Part shown: positions 1 to 9,214 of the stretch, piece after piece
Layout: every line of letters starts with the position of its first letter
How positions within the stretch are numbered: the first letter of the stretch is position 1
Origin: Curtobacterium flaccumfaciens pv. betae
GTDB taxonomy: Bacteria > Actinomycetota > Actinomycetes > Actinomycetales > Microbacteriaceae
Assembly (NCBI RefSeq): GCF_026241855.1
Contig: NZ_JAPJDC010000002.1
Coordinates: 21,486 to 85,485, forward strand
Reading direction: 5' to 3'
DNA: 64,000 bases
Position numbers and translations under genes: made by a program
Notes under the pieces: model-generated
Told to the model about the DNA's origin: nothing
Database searches by the model: none
The model's input: the letters and a program-made list of their open reading frames with translations, nothing else

Positions 1-63
1 CTCGATCGCTCGCGCAATCGCCTGCGAGAACTCGTCCGCGGCGCCTTGGGGTACATCCGGCAT
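1..63 (-). CDS. 5' end of a gene cut by the window edge, unknown product
   Basis: An ATG at 63 opens a minus-strand frame that stays open to the window edge, giving 21 residues beginning MPDVPQGAADEF and ending QAIARAIE. The short acidic start followed by an amphipathic helix resembles the beginning of many small Xre-type DNA-binding proteins, but too little is visible to assign a family. It is divergent from the transfer operon, and the 40-bp palindrome lies between them, so it could be the regulator of that operon. This role is inference from position only. Confidence 0.4.
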   Translation of the reverse strand, partial: MPDVPQGAADEFSQAIARAIE

Positions 64-98
64 CTACCCAGGATAGGGACTCCCGCCAGGGAAATATG

Positions 99-138
99 TA
101 GTGTGCCGCCAGCGGCACGTGCCGCTGGCGGCACACTA
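99..138. promoter_or_regulatory. 40-bp perfect palindrome, probable operator or partition site
   Basis: Two 20-nt arms are exact reverse complements and meet at 118/119, with the core half GTGCCGCTGGCGGCAC. Part of the same arm (GCCGCTGGCGGCA) recurs at 158-170. It is followed by a second small inverted repeat, AACAAGT-TT-ACTTGTT, at 171-186. The cluster sits between two divergent starts (63 and 219), the usual place for an operator of the transfer operon. A centromere-like parS role is also possible, and a terminator is unlikely because no gene ends here. Confidence 0.6.
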
Positions 139-218
139 ATTACCGAATGCGGCTTGCGCCGCTGGCGGCAAACAAGTTTACTTGTTCCGGAACACATACC
201 CCCCGGAGGAGGTACAGC

Positions 219-1286
219 ATGAGCGGAGCAATTGGCGATGCCCACCCGGCCGCAGATGTACCTGGCCGGGGTGCGGGCACGGAGTCCATTGACCCGCGGA
301 CCGAGTTTTCTGACGGCTCTGGTTCCGCGTCCGTCGTCGGCAACGGCGACGACGGTCAGGTGCAGGCGCGTCGACCCCTCGCGCGGCTGCACCTGGCCCA
401 CCACCCGCGCACGATCATCGTGCGGAACGTTCTCGTGGCTGCCGCGGCCGCGGCCGTCGTTGGTGCCTGCATCACGGTCGCCGTGATGTCTCGTCCGGCC
501 GAGCAGTTTTCTGCGCCGACGGCGGCGCCGAGCACTGCGGTTTCGATCCCGGTCCGTCCCGGCCCGTTCCGCGCTCTGACCGCCGACCAGGTGGCCTCCC
601 TGCCGGAGGCCCGGTATGACGCGGTGATCCCGGGCCTGATCCGCTACGCCAGCACGGACACCACGGCATTGGCCCGTTCGGCGACGCTCGCGAAGGACGT
701 TGCCCTCTACGGTGCCGCGCAGAAAAGTGCAGTGGCGCACCTTTCTGCGACGAACTTCCTCGGCGACCCGACGACCATCGTCCCGGTCCGGACGGACGGC
801 GCGTGGACGCTGATCCTGACACCGGCCCGCCAGCAGCTCCCCTCGAGCACGAGCGGTGACGCTGCAGCGCAGACCGCAGCGTGGGTCCGGACGGACGCCC
901 TCACCGCGGGGGAGGCCTTGCCGTCCCGCGTGGTGGTGTCCGTGGGCGAGCAGACGCTCAGCATCGTCACCGGCAAGGACGTCGCCACCTACGAGGTGGG
1001 TGTCGGCACGAAGACGACCCCGACGCCCACCGGCGTCACTGGGTACCTGCAGGCCCGCTACCTCGACCCGAAGCAGGGGCAGAGCGTCCACCCGATCGAG
1101 CTGACGTCGCTGCACTCTGCGGCGAAGGACGAGCCGTTCGGCGGCTCGGACGGCGGCCTGATCGGGGTGCACTTCAACACCACGAGCTCCGGTGCGGTCT
1201 CGCACGGATGCATCCGGCTCACCGCCGAAGCGATCACGGCAGTCAACCGACTGCCGCTGGGTACTCCGATCACGATCACGAAGTGA
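219..1286 (+). CDS. membrane-anchored L,D-transpeptidase (YkuD domain)
   Basis: The 355-residue product should form 3-3 cross-links in peptidoglycan outside the membrane. A basic and acidic N-terminal tail of about 68 residues precedes one membrane segment (about residues 69-90), then a spacer and a C-terminal YkuD domain. The catalytic motif SHGCIRL lies near residues 327-333, with a conserved His in GVHFNT just before it. The start is the ATG at 219, which follows a strong GGAGGAGGT at 205-213; an ATG at 147 in the same frame has no such site and lies in the operator region. It is the first gene of the transfer operon, so it probably adjusts the wall for the conjugation channel (inference). 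Confidence 0.9.
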   Translation: MSGAIGDAHPAADVPGRGAGTESIDPRTEFSDGSGSASVVGNGDDGQVQARRPLARLHLAHHPRTIIVRNVLVAAAAAAVVGACITVAVMSRPAEQFSAPTAAPSTAVSIPVRPGPFRALTADQVASLPEARYDAVIPGLIRYASTDTTALARSATLAKDVALYGAAQKSAVAHLSATNFLGDPTTIVPVRTDGAWTLILTPARQQLPSSTSGDAAAQTAAWVRTDALTAGEALPSRVVVSVGEQTLSIVTGKDVATYEVGVGTKTTPTPTGVTGYLQARYLDPKQGQSVHPIELTSLHSAAKDEPFGGSDGGLIGVHFNTTSSGAVSHGCIRLTAEAITAVNRLPLGTPITITK

Positions 1287-1293
1287 GAGCACG

Positions 1294-2889
1294 ATGACGG
1301 ACACCACGCACGACTCCGCAGACGTCGACGAGCGTCCCGCCGTGACCTGCCCGTTCTGCACGGAGGCGGTGCCTCAGGCAACGTTCTGCATGCGCTGCGG
1401 CCGTCAGATCGGCCAGCTCGACCTGACGAAGATCTTCACCTCCTCCGAACGAGCCGCCGGCTACGCCGAGGTCGACCAGCGCACACCGTTGGCCCGGACC
1501 GATGACGTCGATAGCGCTGTGCTCGAAGAGCCCGAGGTGGAGCACGAAGAGCCCGTGGGTGAACCCGATGCCCGCCCGACGCTCCGCGTGCTGTTCGGTG
1601 GCCTGTTCGGCCGCGGCGCCCGCCCGACCGACGCCGCGGCCGATTCGCCAGCCGTCGAGGGGGAGGCTGCCTCGAGCGCAGAGGACGAGAACCCGAGCCT
1701 GCTGACCTTGTTCGCCAGCTGGTTCCACCGCGCACCGGTGGACCCCTCGGCCGAGAAGGACGAGCAAGGCGGCGTGAACACTGCCCCGCTTCTCGACGAG
1801 AGTCACCGCCGGTGGGTCTGGGTTGCGGCTTTCGTCGTCGTCGTGGTGGGTACAGCGGCCTTGTTCGTGGCCGGCAGCGGACAAGAGGATCAGCAGAGCT
1901 CGACGGCGGAAGTCGCCTCGACTCCCGCGACGACGCTGCCTGGGTGGGCGAAGAAGCCCACGTGGGCGAAGAGCGGCGCGGTTGGCGCGGTCGGCGTGAC
2001 CAGCGACGGGAACTACGTCGGCTACGCCCACGGGCGCACCGTCACCGTCCTGCACGCCGGTTCCGGCCGCACCGCCGCCACGCTGACCCTGCCGGGGAAG
2101 GCCGTCGGTGGTGTGTCCGCCGTGACCGTCGACGGCAAGCCGGCACTCGCGGCCGCGTCCAAGACGGCCGTGACCGTCTGGGGTGCTGGGAAGCTGCAGC
2201 TCGAGGCAGGGATCCCGACTGGCGGCGAGTTCCAGGTGCGCGCCGGAGTGCCGTTCGTGACCACCGACACCACCGCGGCGATGCTCACCGGACACGGCGC
2301 CGTCCCGGTCACGTTCCCGCGGCCGGGGGCACTCATCATGGGCGGCACCGCGAACGGGCAGGTGCTGTGGGCCTCCGCTCGAGGTGAAGTCCTCACCGCG
2401 GCCACGAATGGCACCGTCACCCGCACCGCGAAGCTCGCTGCCCCGAAGAACGCGACGGAGATCTCCTCGTGGGTCGTCGCCACCGACAGCACGGTGTGGG
2501 TGCGGTGGAAGACCCGCGAGAAGGGTTCCGTGCTCGCCGCCCACGACGTCCGCGACGGCAAGGCCGTCAGCAGCACCGGCACGAGTTCGGATGAGCCGGT
2601 CACGGCCAGCCAGGACGGGAAGACCCTCCTGGTGCAGGGGACCGCGTTCACGGCCGCCGGGAAGACCGTCGCCATGCCGAAGGGGTTCGTCGCGGACGGA
2701 TTCGTGGGCAACCACCTCTACGGCGCTGACCAGGACGGCACGACCGCATACGTCGCCGGCGACGACGTCCGCACCGGTCCTGCACCGACTGTCGTCCCGG
2801 TCGCCGAGACCGGATCCGGCGACCTCATCGCCGTCACCGACGGCCGCATCAGCACCTACGCCACCTCCGACCAGACCACGAAGCAGTAA
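1294..2889 (+). CDS. zinc-ribbon membrane protein with large extracytoplasmic domain
   Basis: The 531-residue product begins with a CPFC...CMRC zinc ribbon near residues 10-30, then an acidic linker. One membrane segment (about 173-195, rich in V and A) follows, then some 330 residues of Gly/Thr/Val-rich sequence with repeated short beta-strand patterns like a degenerate beta-propeller. The cytoplasmic ribbon and outer propeller-like part suggest a scaffold or sensor in the envelope. The start at 1294 lies 7 nt after the previous stop. No family name can be given with confidence, and the role in transfer is inferred from the operon. Confidence 0.8.
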   Translation: MTDTTHDSADVDERPAVTCPFCTEAVPQATFCMRCGRQIGQLDLTKIFTSSERAAGYAEVDQRTPLARTDDVDSAVLEEPEVEHEEPVGEPDARPTLRVLFGGLFGRGARPTDAAADSPAVEGEAASSAEDENPSLLTLFASWFHRAPVDPSAEKDEQGGVNTAPLLDESHRRWVWVAAFVVVVVGTAALFVAGSGQEDQQSSTAEVASTPATTLPGWAKKPTWAKSGAVGAVGVTSDGNYVGYAHGRTVTVLHAGSGRTAATLTLPGKAVGGVSAVTVDGKPALAAASKTAVTVWGAGKLQLEAGIPTGGEFQVRAGVPFVTTDTTAAMLTGHGAVPVTFPRPGALIMGGTANGQVLWASARGEVLTAATNGTVTRTAKLAAPKNATEISSWVVATDSTVWVRWKTREKGSVLAAHDVRDGKAVSSTGTSSDEPVTASQDGKTLLVQGTAFTAAGKTVAMPKGFVADGFVGNHLYGADQDGTTAYVAGDDVRTGPAPTVVPVAETGSGDLIAVTDGRISTYATSDQTTKQ

Positions 2890-2898
2890 GGACTCTCC

Positions 2899-3504
2899 AT
2901 GCACCCCCGCACCCGCATCGCGCTCACCGCCGCCGCGATCGCCACGATGACGCTCGGCCCGGCCGCCGTCAGCCACGCCGACACCGCAGCCCCCGCCGCC
3001 TCGATCGCCGTCGACGTCCCGGTCGACCCCACCCAGCCGGTCGACCCCACACTGCCCGGGGACCCGACCGTCCCGGTCGACCCGATCCCGACAGACCCGA
3101 TCCCGGTTCCGACCGACCCGACGGACCCGACCGACCCGGGCACGGACCCGACGGTGCCGACGGACCCGATCCCGGACCCGTCGGAGCCTGCCCCTGCGGA
3201 CCCGACGACGCCGGTCGACCCGGATCCCGCCCCTGCGGACCCGGGCACGGATCCCACGCAGCCCACCGACCCCGGGACGCCGGCACCCGCGCAGCCCGCC
3301 GACCCCGGCACGCCGGCACCCGCGCAGCCGGCTCCGGCTCCGGCTCCGACGGCAGCGCCGTCCTCGGCCGCGAGCTCGCCGACGCAGGCTGCCGCTCCTC
3401 GCTCATCCGGAGCGTCACAGACCCGTGGCACCAGCACTCCCGCCACGACTCCCCAGCAGCACACCCCTAACCCCGGAACGACGCTCCCCGTCGTCGCCGG
3501 CTAA
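2899..3504 (+). CDS. secreted proline/aspartate/threonine-rich repeat protein
   Basis: A signal peptide (about residues 1-30, likely cut after SHA) is followed by about 130 residues built from repeats of the pattern DPT, VDP, TDP and PADPGT, then a Ser/Ala/Gln-rich tail ending LPVVAG. Such extended Pro-rich stretches span or bind the wall. No sortase motif with a following membrane segment is present, so anchoring would be non-covalent or via partners. It starts 10 nt after the previous gene and is co-transcribed. The repeats are coding, low-complexity and not a CRISPR-like array. Confidence 0.75.
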   Translation: MHPRTRIALTAAAIATMTLGPAAVSHADTAAPAASIAVDVPVDPTQPVDPTLPGDPTVPVDPIPTDPIPVPTDPTDPTDPGTDPTVPTDPIPDPSEPAPADPTTPVDPDPAPADPGTDPTQPTDPGTPAPAQPADPGTPAPAQPAPAPAPTAAPSSAASSPTQAAAPRSSGASQTRGTSTPATTPQQHTPNPGTTLPVVAG

Positions 3505-3522
3505 CCCCGAAAGGCACCGCTC

Positions 3523-3897
3523 ATGAGCGCACTCCTCGCCCCGGTCATCAACATGACCACCCGCGCCGTCGTCGCGACCTACACGCCGTCCGAGGTGACG
3601 GCGAAGGGCGCCAACATCAACCCGTTCGACGGCGTCAAGCCGGACCCGTCCTGGCTCGGCGACAACTTCACCACCCAGTGGAAGGTCGCGCTCGGCGGTA
3701 TCTGGTTCCTGTTCATCCTCGCCTCGGCGTTCTTCCTGCTCAAGGCCGTCTCGAAGCTGCGCCACTTCAAGAACGCGAAGATGCCGCAGAAGGCGGAGGC
3801 CGCCAAGGGCGAGGTGCTCGGCACGTCGCTGATGACCGGCGGAATCATCATCGTCCCGGCGATCTTCGGGTTCATCCTCAACGCCGTCAACGGCTGA
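3523..3897 (+). CDS. small two-helix membrane protein, possible pilin-like (VirB2-like) subunit
   Basis: The 124-residue product has a hydrophobic segment near residues 58-75 (GGIWFLFILASAFFLL), a basic cytoplasmic loop, and a second segment near 100-120 (GGIIIVPAIFGFIL). Size, two helices and a place upstream of the VirB6-like gene fit a VirB2/TrbC-type subunit. Sequence alone does not prove it, and other small transfer-channel proteins look similar. It is preceded by GAAAGGCACCGCTC upstream of the ATG. Confidence 0.6.
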   Translation: MSALLAPVINMTTRAVVATYTPSEVTAKGANINPFDGVKPDPSWLGDNFTTQWKVALGGIWFLFILASAFFLLKAVSKLRHFKNAKMPQKAEAAKGEVLGTSLMTGGIIIVPAIFGFILNAVNG

Positions 3898-3926
3898 ACC
3901 GTCCACACCAGCGAGGGGAATCGCAC

Positions 3927-4637
3927 ATGAGCAAGCAGACCGCATCCCAGCCCCGGCGTCGCCGCCGGTGGTGGCTGATCCCGGTCGGGATCATCGCGGC
4001 GATCGCACTCGTCGCGGTCGGCGTCACCATCGCGAACCTCGCCTCACCGAACACCACCCGAACCCCGGCCGGGGCAGCAACCGAGGCCCCAACGGGCACC
4101 GGGAGCACTGCCCCGGTCAAGGGCGTCGACTACGCCTCGGGCTGCGTCGCCGGTCCCGGCATCACATCGAAGGACCTGCTCGAGCTCCGTGAGAAGAAGC
4201 AGTTCACCCCGGCCGGGGCCGCCGAGTTCCTCGGCGCGTTCATGCAGCTTTACAGCGCCGCGGACCCCGATCGCCGACCGAACCTGCGGGAGACCGTCGA
4301 CGACGTCACGGACGGCACCGCGCACTCGATGCTCGCCGCGTCCGACCTGTCCAAATCGGGCTACGACGACGGGCAGACACACGGCGTCGACCTGTCCGGT
4401 TCGGCGTACCTCGTCCGTGACAGCACCGACACCACCGTCACCATCGCGTTCGCCGGACTCACCACGACGAACGGCAAACCTGACCCCGCCGAGGACAGCG
4501 CCTCCAAGTACCAGTACACGGGCGGCACCTTCACCCTCACCACCAGCGCGCAGGGCTGGGTCATCTCCGACGCCGACCCCTCTCCCGGCTGGGACGAGGG
4601 CCTGACGTCCGGCAACAAGTACAAGGAGGGCTGCTGA
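3927..4637 (+). CDS. bitopic transfer protein with possible VirB8-like outer domain
   Basis: The 236-residue product starts with a very basic cytoplasmic stretch (QPRRRRRWW), one membrane segment (about 16-36), a Thr/Ala-rich linker and a soluble outer domain. That domain has two Cys residues far apart (GC near 70 and the final GC), which could form a disulphide. VirB8/TcpC proteins have the same topology and an NTF2-like outer fold, so this is a candidate equivalent. The start at 3927 follows GCGAGGGGAATC. Its stop shares one base with the next gene's ATG. Confidence 0.6.
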   Translation: MSKQTASQPRRRRRWWLIPVGIIAAIALVAVGVTIANLASPNTTRTPAGAATEAPTGTGSTAPVKGVDYASGCVAGPGITSKDLLELREKKQFTPAGAAEFLGAFMQLYSAADPDRRPNLRETVDDVTDGTAHSMLAASDLSKSGYDDGQTHGVDLSGSAYLVRDSTDTTVTIAFAGLTTTNGKPDPAEDSASKYQYTGGTFTLTTSAQGWVISDADPSPGWDEGLTSGNKYKEGC

Positions 4638-6124
4638 TGGCATGCCAAGCAGGAGCAATCGTCTGCGGCGGCGGTGACGCGATCGCCACGGGCTTGTCGT
4701 GGATCTCCGGCGTCTTCGCCAAGGGCAAGGGCGCCGTCGAGGGTGTGAAGAAGGGCATCGAGTTCGCCCAAGACCCGCTTGGGTTCATCACGCAGCAGAT
4801 GCAGGACGCCGTGCACGCTGTCGCTGGCGTGCTGATCCCGTGGCTGCTCAGTGCCCTGCACCCGAACTACGACGCGCAGTGGTGGCTGAAGTCCTACGCG
4901 GTGTCGTTCTCGATCTCAATGTTCGTGCTCGCCGTGCAGCTGCTCATCGTCACCAGTCGCCGCCGGAAGGGATCGCTGGGCGCGAAGGAGATGCTCGAGT
5001 CGATCTTCGTCGCCGCACCCGCGTTCCTCATCGGCGCCGCCTTCGGACCCGTGGTCGGTATCGCGCTGACGAAGGTGTTCACCGCCGCTGGCGACTCGAT
5101 CGCTGCGTGGGCGGTGAACTCCACCACCCAAGAGTTCTTCACCAAGATCGCCAAACTCGCCGCTGCCGACGACGCCGGAGCGCTGCTGAACTCGGCGATC
5201 GTGTCGATAGTCGTCCTCGGGACCCTGTTCCTGAGTCTGCTCGGGGTGGCGTTCATCTTCATCATCCAGCTCGCCACCCAGTACCTCGTCGGCGCGGTGC
5301 TGCCGCTCGGGTTCGTGTGGATCGTGAACCCGGACACTCGAAAGCTAGGCAAGGCCGTCCCGATCATCTGGGTCGTCATCGGTCTCACGCAGGTCGCGTT
5401 GATCCTCCTCGTCGGCCTGGCGTTCCGCGCCATCAACGGGATCTCGATCACCGCTGACCCGGGCACCCTCGGCAAGCTCGTTAACCCGATCCAGACGTTT
5501 GTGAACCTCGCGGTGCCGGCGGTCATCTCCTTCATCGTCGTGTTCGCGCCGCTGTCGATGCTGAAGTGGATCCCGCGCCCCGGCGGCGGGGGCGGCACGT
5601 CCCGCACGAGCGGGTTCACCCCGCCACAGGTGGCCCCGCAGATCCCGAACACCCCATCCCACGCCCCGCAGACCGCGCACCAGACCGCGGCTTCACAGCC
5701 GACAGGTCAGGGCGGCGGCTACCAGTGGAACCTCCCGACCGCTCCGGCTCAGGTCGGGTACGGCGGACAGGCGTCACAGGTTGGTGCCGCCGGGAACGCT
5801 GCAGCGGCCGGTGGCGGCGGGGGCACAGCCAACGTGACCGCGTCCGCGGCGACCACGGCCGGCAAGCACGCCGCCGGCGCAGCCGGCGCTGCCGGGAAGG
5901 CGGGAGCCGCCGGCGCTGGCGCTGGTGCCGCTACCGGCGCTGGCGCTGCCGGTGGAGCGGGAGCCGCGGCCACGGCGGGCACAGCATCGACCGGTGTCGG
6001 CGCGCCCCTGGCCGTCGGGATGCTGCTGGCCAACTCGGCGCTCAAGGTCGCGCAGCAGGCCTCCCAGGCCGCGTCGACGGCCGCTGAGCAGGCCGTCGAG
6101 CACGGCACCCACCAGGAGGCATGA
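4637..6124 (+). CDS. VirB6/TrbL-like polytopic transfer protein
   Basis: The 495-residue product has an N-terminal soluble part, about six hydrophobic segments between residues 50 and 315, and a 170-residue tail rich in Gly, Ala, Gln and Thr. This polytopic core plus low-complexity tail is typical of VirB6/TrbL proteins, which form the inner-membrane pore of type IV secretion systems. It overlaps both neighbours (TGATG at 4635-4639, ATGA at 6121-6124), so translation is coupled. The tail is made of Ala/Gly repeats and may vary between relatives. Confidence 0.8.
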   Translation: MACQAGAIVCGGGDAIATGLSWISGVFAKGKGAVEGVKKGIEFAQDPLGFITQQMQDAVHAVAGVLIPWLLSALHPNYDAQWWLKSYAVSFSISMFVLAVQLLIVTSRRRKGSLGAKEMLESIFVAAPAFLIGAAFGPVVGIALTKVFTAAGDSIAAWAVNSTTQEFFTKIAKLAAADDAGALLNSAIVSIVVLGTLFLSLLGVAFIFIIQLATQYLVGAVLPLGFVWIVNPDTRKLGKAVPIIWVVIGLTQVALILLVGLAFRAINGISITADPGTLGKLVNPIQTFVNLAVPAVISFIVVFAPLSMLKWIPRPGGGGGTSRTSGFTPPQVAPQIPNTPSHAPQTAHQTAASQPTGQGGGYQWNLPTAPAQVGYGGQASQVGAAGNAAAAGGGGGTANVTASAATTAGKHAAGAAGAAGKAGAAGAGAGAATGAGAAGGAGAAATAGTASTGVGAPLAVGMLLANSALKVAQQASQAASTAAEQAVEHGTHQEA

Positions 6125-7746
6125 GCATGCGCACCTCGATCATCGGCGGGGACAGCGCCCACCGTGGCCTGTTCGGCGGACGGATCTCCAAGCCTCGGCT
6201 CTGGGCGCTCGGATCGAGCGTCGTCCTGACGCTCGTGCTCGTGTTCCTCATCGGGCTCTGGGCGCTGCTGGTCGGCGTGGTCCTCATCGGGGCCGCGTGG
6301 TTCGCGACGATCGACACGGCGAACAACACCATCCTGCAGCGCCGGATGAAGGACGCCCGGTGGAAGGAACGCCTCCGCCGCGGGACGACGAAGTTCGTCC
6401 CGTACGACCAGGACGGTTGGGACATGCTCACCGACCGGTGGGCCGAGGCGAGCACCCGCGAGGAGAAGCGGGAGTCCATGCAGGAGCTCCACGCGATGCG
6501 GGACACCCCGGACGGCGTCAGCAGGATGGTGTGGCTGCAGGACGGTGTCGGCGAACCGGGCATCCAGTGGCACCAGACCCCGGAAGGGGAGGAGTACCTC
6601 GCGGTCACATTCACCACGACCGGGCAGGTCACCGGCATCGAGACCGACCAGGTGTTCGACGTCGCCTCCGCCGGCTTCTCCGCCGTCGTCGCGTCGCTCG
6701 GCGACCCACTCGGGTTCGCCAAGCGCATCCAGACCATCAGCCGCAACATGCCCACCGACTCCGCGCAGCACGAAGCATGGATGGCGGAGAACGGCGACAA
6801 CAGCGTCCCCGCGGTGCTGCTGCACTCCTACAAGGACGTCGTCGACGGCGTCGCCGCCGGCCAGCTCATGCAGCGGCCGATGTTCACCGTCTCCTGGCCC
6901 ATCTCGGACCGGTTCGTCCGACGAGCCGCCCGCCACGGCGACGCGGCCCTCGGATGGCGGCTGTTCATGGCGAACGAGATCGAAGGGATGCGGCGCATGC
7001 TCGTCGGCGCCGGCTACAAGAACGTGCACGCGATGACCGCCCGGCAGACCGCCGCGGTGATCCGACACATGCAGCACCCCGGCTTCCCAATGGAGCAGGT
7101 CGCCGACGTCACCCCGACCACCGGGTGGCTGCCCTCCGAAGACGCATGGTCGTACACGACGTACGTCGGCGCACCCAAGGGCGGCCAGGTGTCGGTGTCA
7201 CTGTCGCGCACCGCACGCATCACCGCGAAGAACCTCGAAGTGATCGAGCGGAACGCGCTATGGATGGCGCCGCTGCTCGGCGGAATGCAGTCCCAGGTGG
7301 TCCGGACGATCGCCTGGCACATCGAAGGATCCCCGCAGGACGAAGCCCGCCACCTCTCCGAGCAAGACCGGGTCTCCGACATCGCCGACCAGATCAAGCG
7401 CGACAAGGACGGACAGATCGAAGACGTCGCCCTGAACGTCGAAGCCGACGCAGCCCGGCGCCGCCACCAGGACCTCATCCCAGGAACCGGCCACGTCGGC
7501 GCGAACTGGGTCGGCTACATCACCGTCACCGACGGCACCGAACGCGGCCTGGCTGACGTCTCCGAGCTCATCGAAGACGCCGCGAGCCGAGCCGGGATCC
7601 GCACCCTCGAGTGGCTGGAGGTCGACTCCGCCACCGCCAACGCATTCACCTGGCCCGTCGGCCGTGGCATCGCGCCGGCGAACGTGTCGATCGGCTCGAA
7701 GGTCGAGCAGTTCGCACAGGGCAAGGAAGCGAAGGAAGCCCTGTGA
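6121..7746 (+). CDS. SCO6880-family transfer protein (VirB3/PrgI-like membrane part plus VirB4 N-terminal-like domain)
   Basis: The 541-residue product has two adjacent membrane segments (about residues 28-48 and 50-66), as in PrgI/VirB3 proteins, then a long cytoplasmic part without a P-loop. Its final 120 residues (RTIAWHIEGSP through FTWPVGRG) resemble the N-terminal domain of VirB4 ATPases. This layout matches the SCO6880 family of actinobacterial conjugative elements. The ATPase half is the next gene, so the usual VirB4 appears split in two. ATGATG-like overlap with the VirB6-like gene supports the start at 6121. Confidence 0.8.
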   Translation: MSMRTSIIGGDSAHRGLFGGRISKPRLWALGSSVVLTLVLVFLIGLWALLVGVVLIGAAWFATIDTANNTILQRRMKDARWKERLRRGTTKFVPYDQDGWDMLTDRWAEASTREEKRESMQELHAMRDTPDGVSRMVWLQDGVGEPGIQWHQTPEGEEYLAVTFTTTGQVTGIETDQVFDVASAGFSAVVASLGDPLGFAKRIQTISRNMPTDSAQHEAWMAENGDNSVPAVLLHSYKDVVDGVAAGQLMQRPMFTVSWPISDRFVRRAARHGDAALGWRLFMANEIEGMRRMLVGAGYKNVHAMTARQTAAVIRHMQHPGFPMEQVADVTPTTGWLPSEDAWSYTTYVGAPKGGQVSVSLSRTARITAKNLEVIERNALWMAPLLGGMQSQVVRTIAWHIEGSPQDEARHLSEQDRVSDIADQIKRDKDGQIEDVALNVEADAARRRHQDLIPGTGHVGANWVGYITVTDGTERGLADVSELIEDAASRAGIRTLEWLEVDSATANAFTWPVGRGIAPANVSIGSKVEQFAQGKEAKEAL

Positions 7747-7807
7747 GCGGCCGCCGCCTCCGAGAGCCCAGCGAGCACATCACCGTTGAACGAACAGGAA
7801 CGAACCG

Positions 7808-9214
7808 ATGACCGACATCACCGTGCTCGAGCAGACGCAGCTCCCCATCGGCGATTGGGAGTTCCCCCGCCTCGAGCCCCGCGGCTACGTCGAACCGCGC
7901 AACCGGATCTTGAAGCGCACCGGCTACTACGGCGGCCCCGTCAAGGGCGCCCCGTCGACGTCGCGGCAGGTCGAGGTGCTGAACCAGGGGATCCTGGAAT
8001 CTCCGATGCAGTTTGAGGGTCTGCTGTCCGGGGTCGAGACGCTGTCGAAGACGCCGAGCGTGAACGACCAGTTCCAGGCGTACGCGCTGGGTCTGGTCGA
8101 CTCCCCGAACGTCGTCGAAGCCGGCGACGTCGGCGTGGGCAAGTCGACGCTGATGAAGTGCGACTACGTCCTGCGCGCGCTGACGCTCCTGCGCCGCCGG
8201 GTAGTCGTCGTCGACAAGAAGCAGCAGTCCCCGACGGAACCGTGGGGCGAGTACACCAACGTCGCCCACACCGCCGGGGTCGACCCGATCCGGCTCGCCC
8301 TCGGCGACCGAGACGGGTCCCGGATCAACATGCTCGATCCGGCGCTGTCGCAGACCCGGTTCATCGCCGGCGACACTGGCGCCCTCATGGTGCTGCAGCA
8401 GGCGGCCGCGCTCCTGAACGACGGCACCCCGCTGGACACGTGGGAGCGGAAGGCGCTGCGAGCAGCGCTCCGCGACGGCGCCGCCCAGGCTCGGGCCCGT
8501 CAGCGGGTGGTGAACATCTACGACGTCCTTGACCACTGCGGTGTCATCAGCGACGAGCTCACCAGGCAGATGAGCCCCACCGCGCTCGAGCGGATGCACG
8601 AAGCCGGCCTCACGCTGCGGTTCATCCTCGAACGTCTCCCGGAAGAGATGCCGGGCCTGTTCGACGGCGAGACGTCGGAGAACGTCAAGCTCGGCGAGAA
8701 GCTGACCGTGTTCGACATCTCGCAGCTGCCCGAGGACGGCCCCGCGGTCCCGCTGGCGATGATGCTCGCCAACGCGTGGACCCTCGGCACGATCCGGCGG
8801 TCCGAGCCGGGGTGGAAGACGACGTTCTGCGTCGACGAGGGCTGGTTCCTCGTCGGCGGGCCGATGGGGAAGGTCATCCAGTCCAACGCGAAGCTCTCCC
8901 GCGCGCTGGGGCTGTCGAACGTGGTGAACATCCACCACATCTCCGACATCCCCGCCGACGACCCGGCGGTGGCGTTCATCAAGGAGGCCGGGACGATGCA
9001 CCTGTTCCGGCAGTCGAAGGCCGACGACGCTGTCGCGGCCGCGCAGATCGCCGGGCTGAAGCCCGGCGCGGCCGAGCAGCTCATGACCCTGCCGAAGGGG
9101 CAGCACTTCAAGAAGGTCGGCCTCGCCGCGGAGGTTCGGATCGCGCACTTCCGCTCCGAGCTCGAACGGCAGATCACCGACACCAGCGCCGGCCTGACGG
9201 GAGCAGCACTGTGA
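7808..9214 (+). CDS. VirB4-like conjugation ATPase (C-terminal ATPase half)
   Basis: The 468-residue product carries a Walker A GDVGVGKST near residue 105 and a Walker B-like FCVDEGWFLV near residue 338, followed by conserved Gln/Arg-containing strands (FRQSKADD, LPKGQHFKK). It would power assembly of the transfer channel and substrate passage at the inner membrane. Full VirB4 proteins are about 800 residues; here the N-terminal domain appears to be supplied by the preceding gene. A 61-nt gap with GAACAGGAACGAACCG lies before the ATG at 7808. The 3' end overlaps the lipoprotein start (GTGA). Confidence 0.9.
   Translation: MTDITVLEQTQLPIGDWEFPRLEPRGYVEPRNRILKRTGYYGGPVKGAPSTSRQVEVLNQGILESPMQFEGLLSGVETLSKTPSVNDQFQAYALGLVDSPNVVEAGDVGVGKSTLMKCDYVLRALTLLRRRVVVVDKKQQSPTEPWGEYTNVAHTAGVDPIRLALGDRDGSRINMLDPALSQTRFIAGDTGALMVLQQAAALLNDGTPLDTWERKALRAALRDGAAQARARQRVVNIYDVLDHCGVISDELTRQMSPTALERMHEAGLTLRFILERLPEEMPGLFDGETSENVKLGEKLTVFDISQLPEDGPAVPLAMMLANAWTLGTIRRSEPGWKTTFCVDEGWFLVGGPMGKVIQSNAKLSRALGLSNVVNIHHISDIPADDPAVAFIKEAGTMHLFRQSKADDAVAAAQIAGLKPGAAEQLMTLPKGQHFKKVGLAAEVRIAHFRSELERQITDTSAGLTGAAL

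Noticed and set aside
1276..2976. 566-codon minus-strand open frame
   Set aside because: Shadow of the zinc-ribbon membrane protein gene; low-complexity and without a ribosome-binding site.
3010..3350. Regular repeats that could look like a CRISPR or minisatellite array
   Set aside because: They are in-frame codons for a Pro/Asp/Thr-rich protein; unit length is irregular and there are no spacers.
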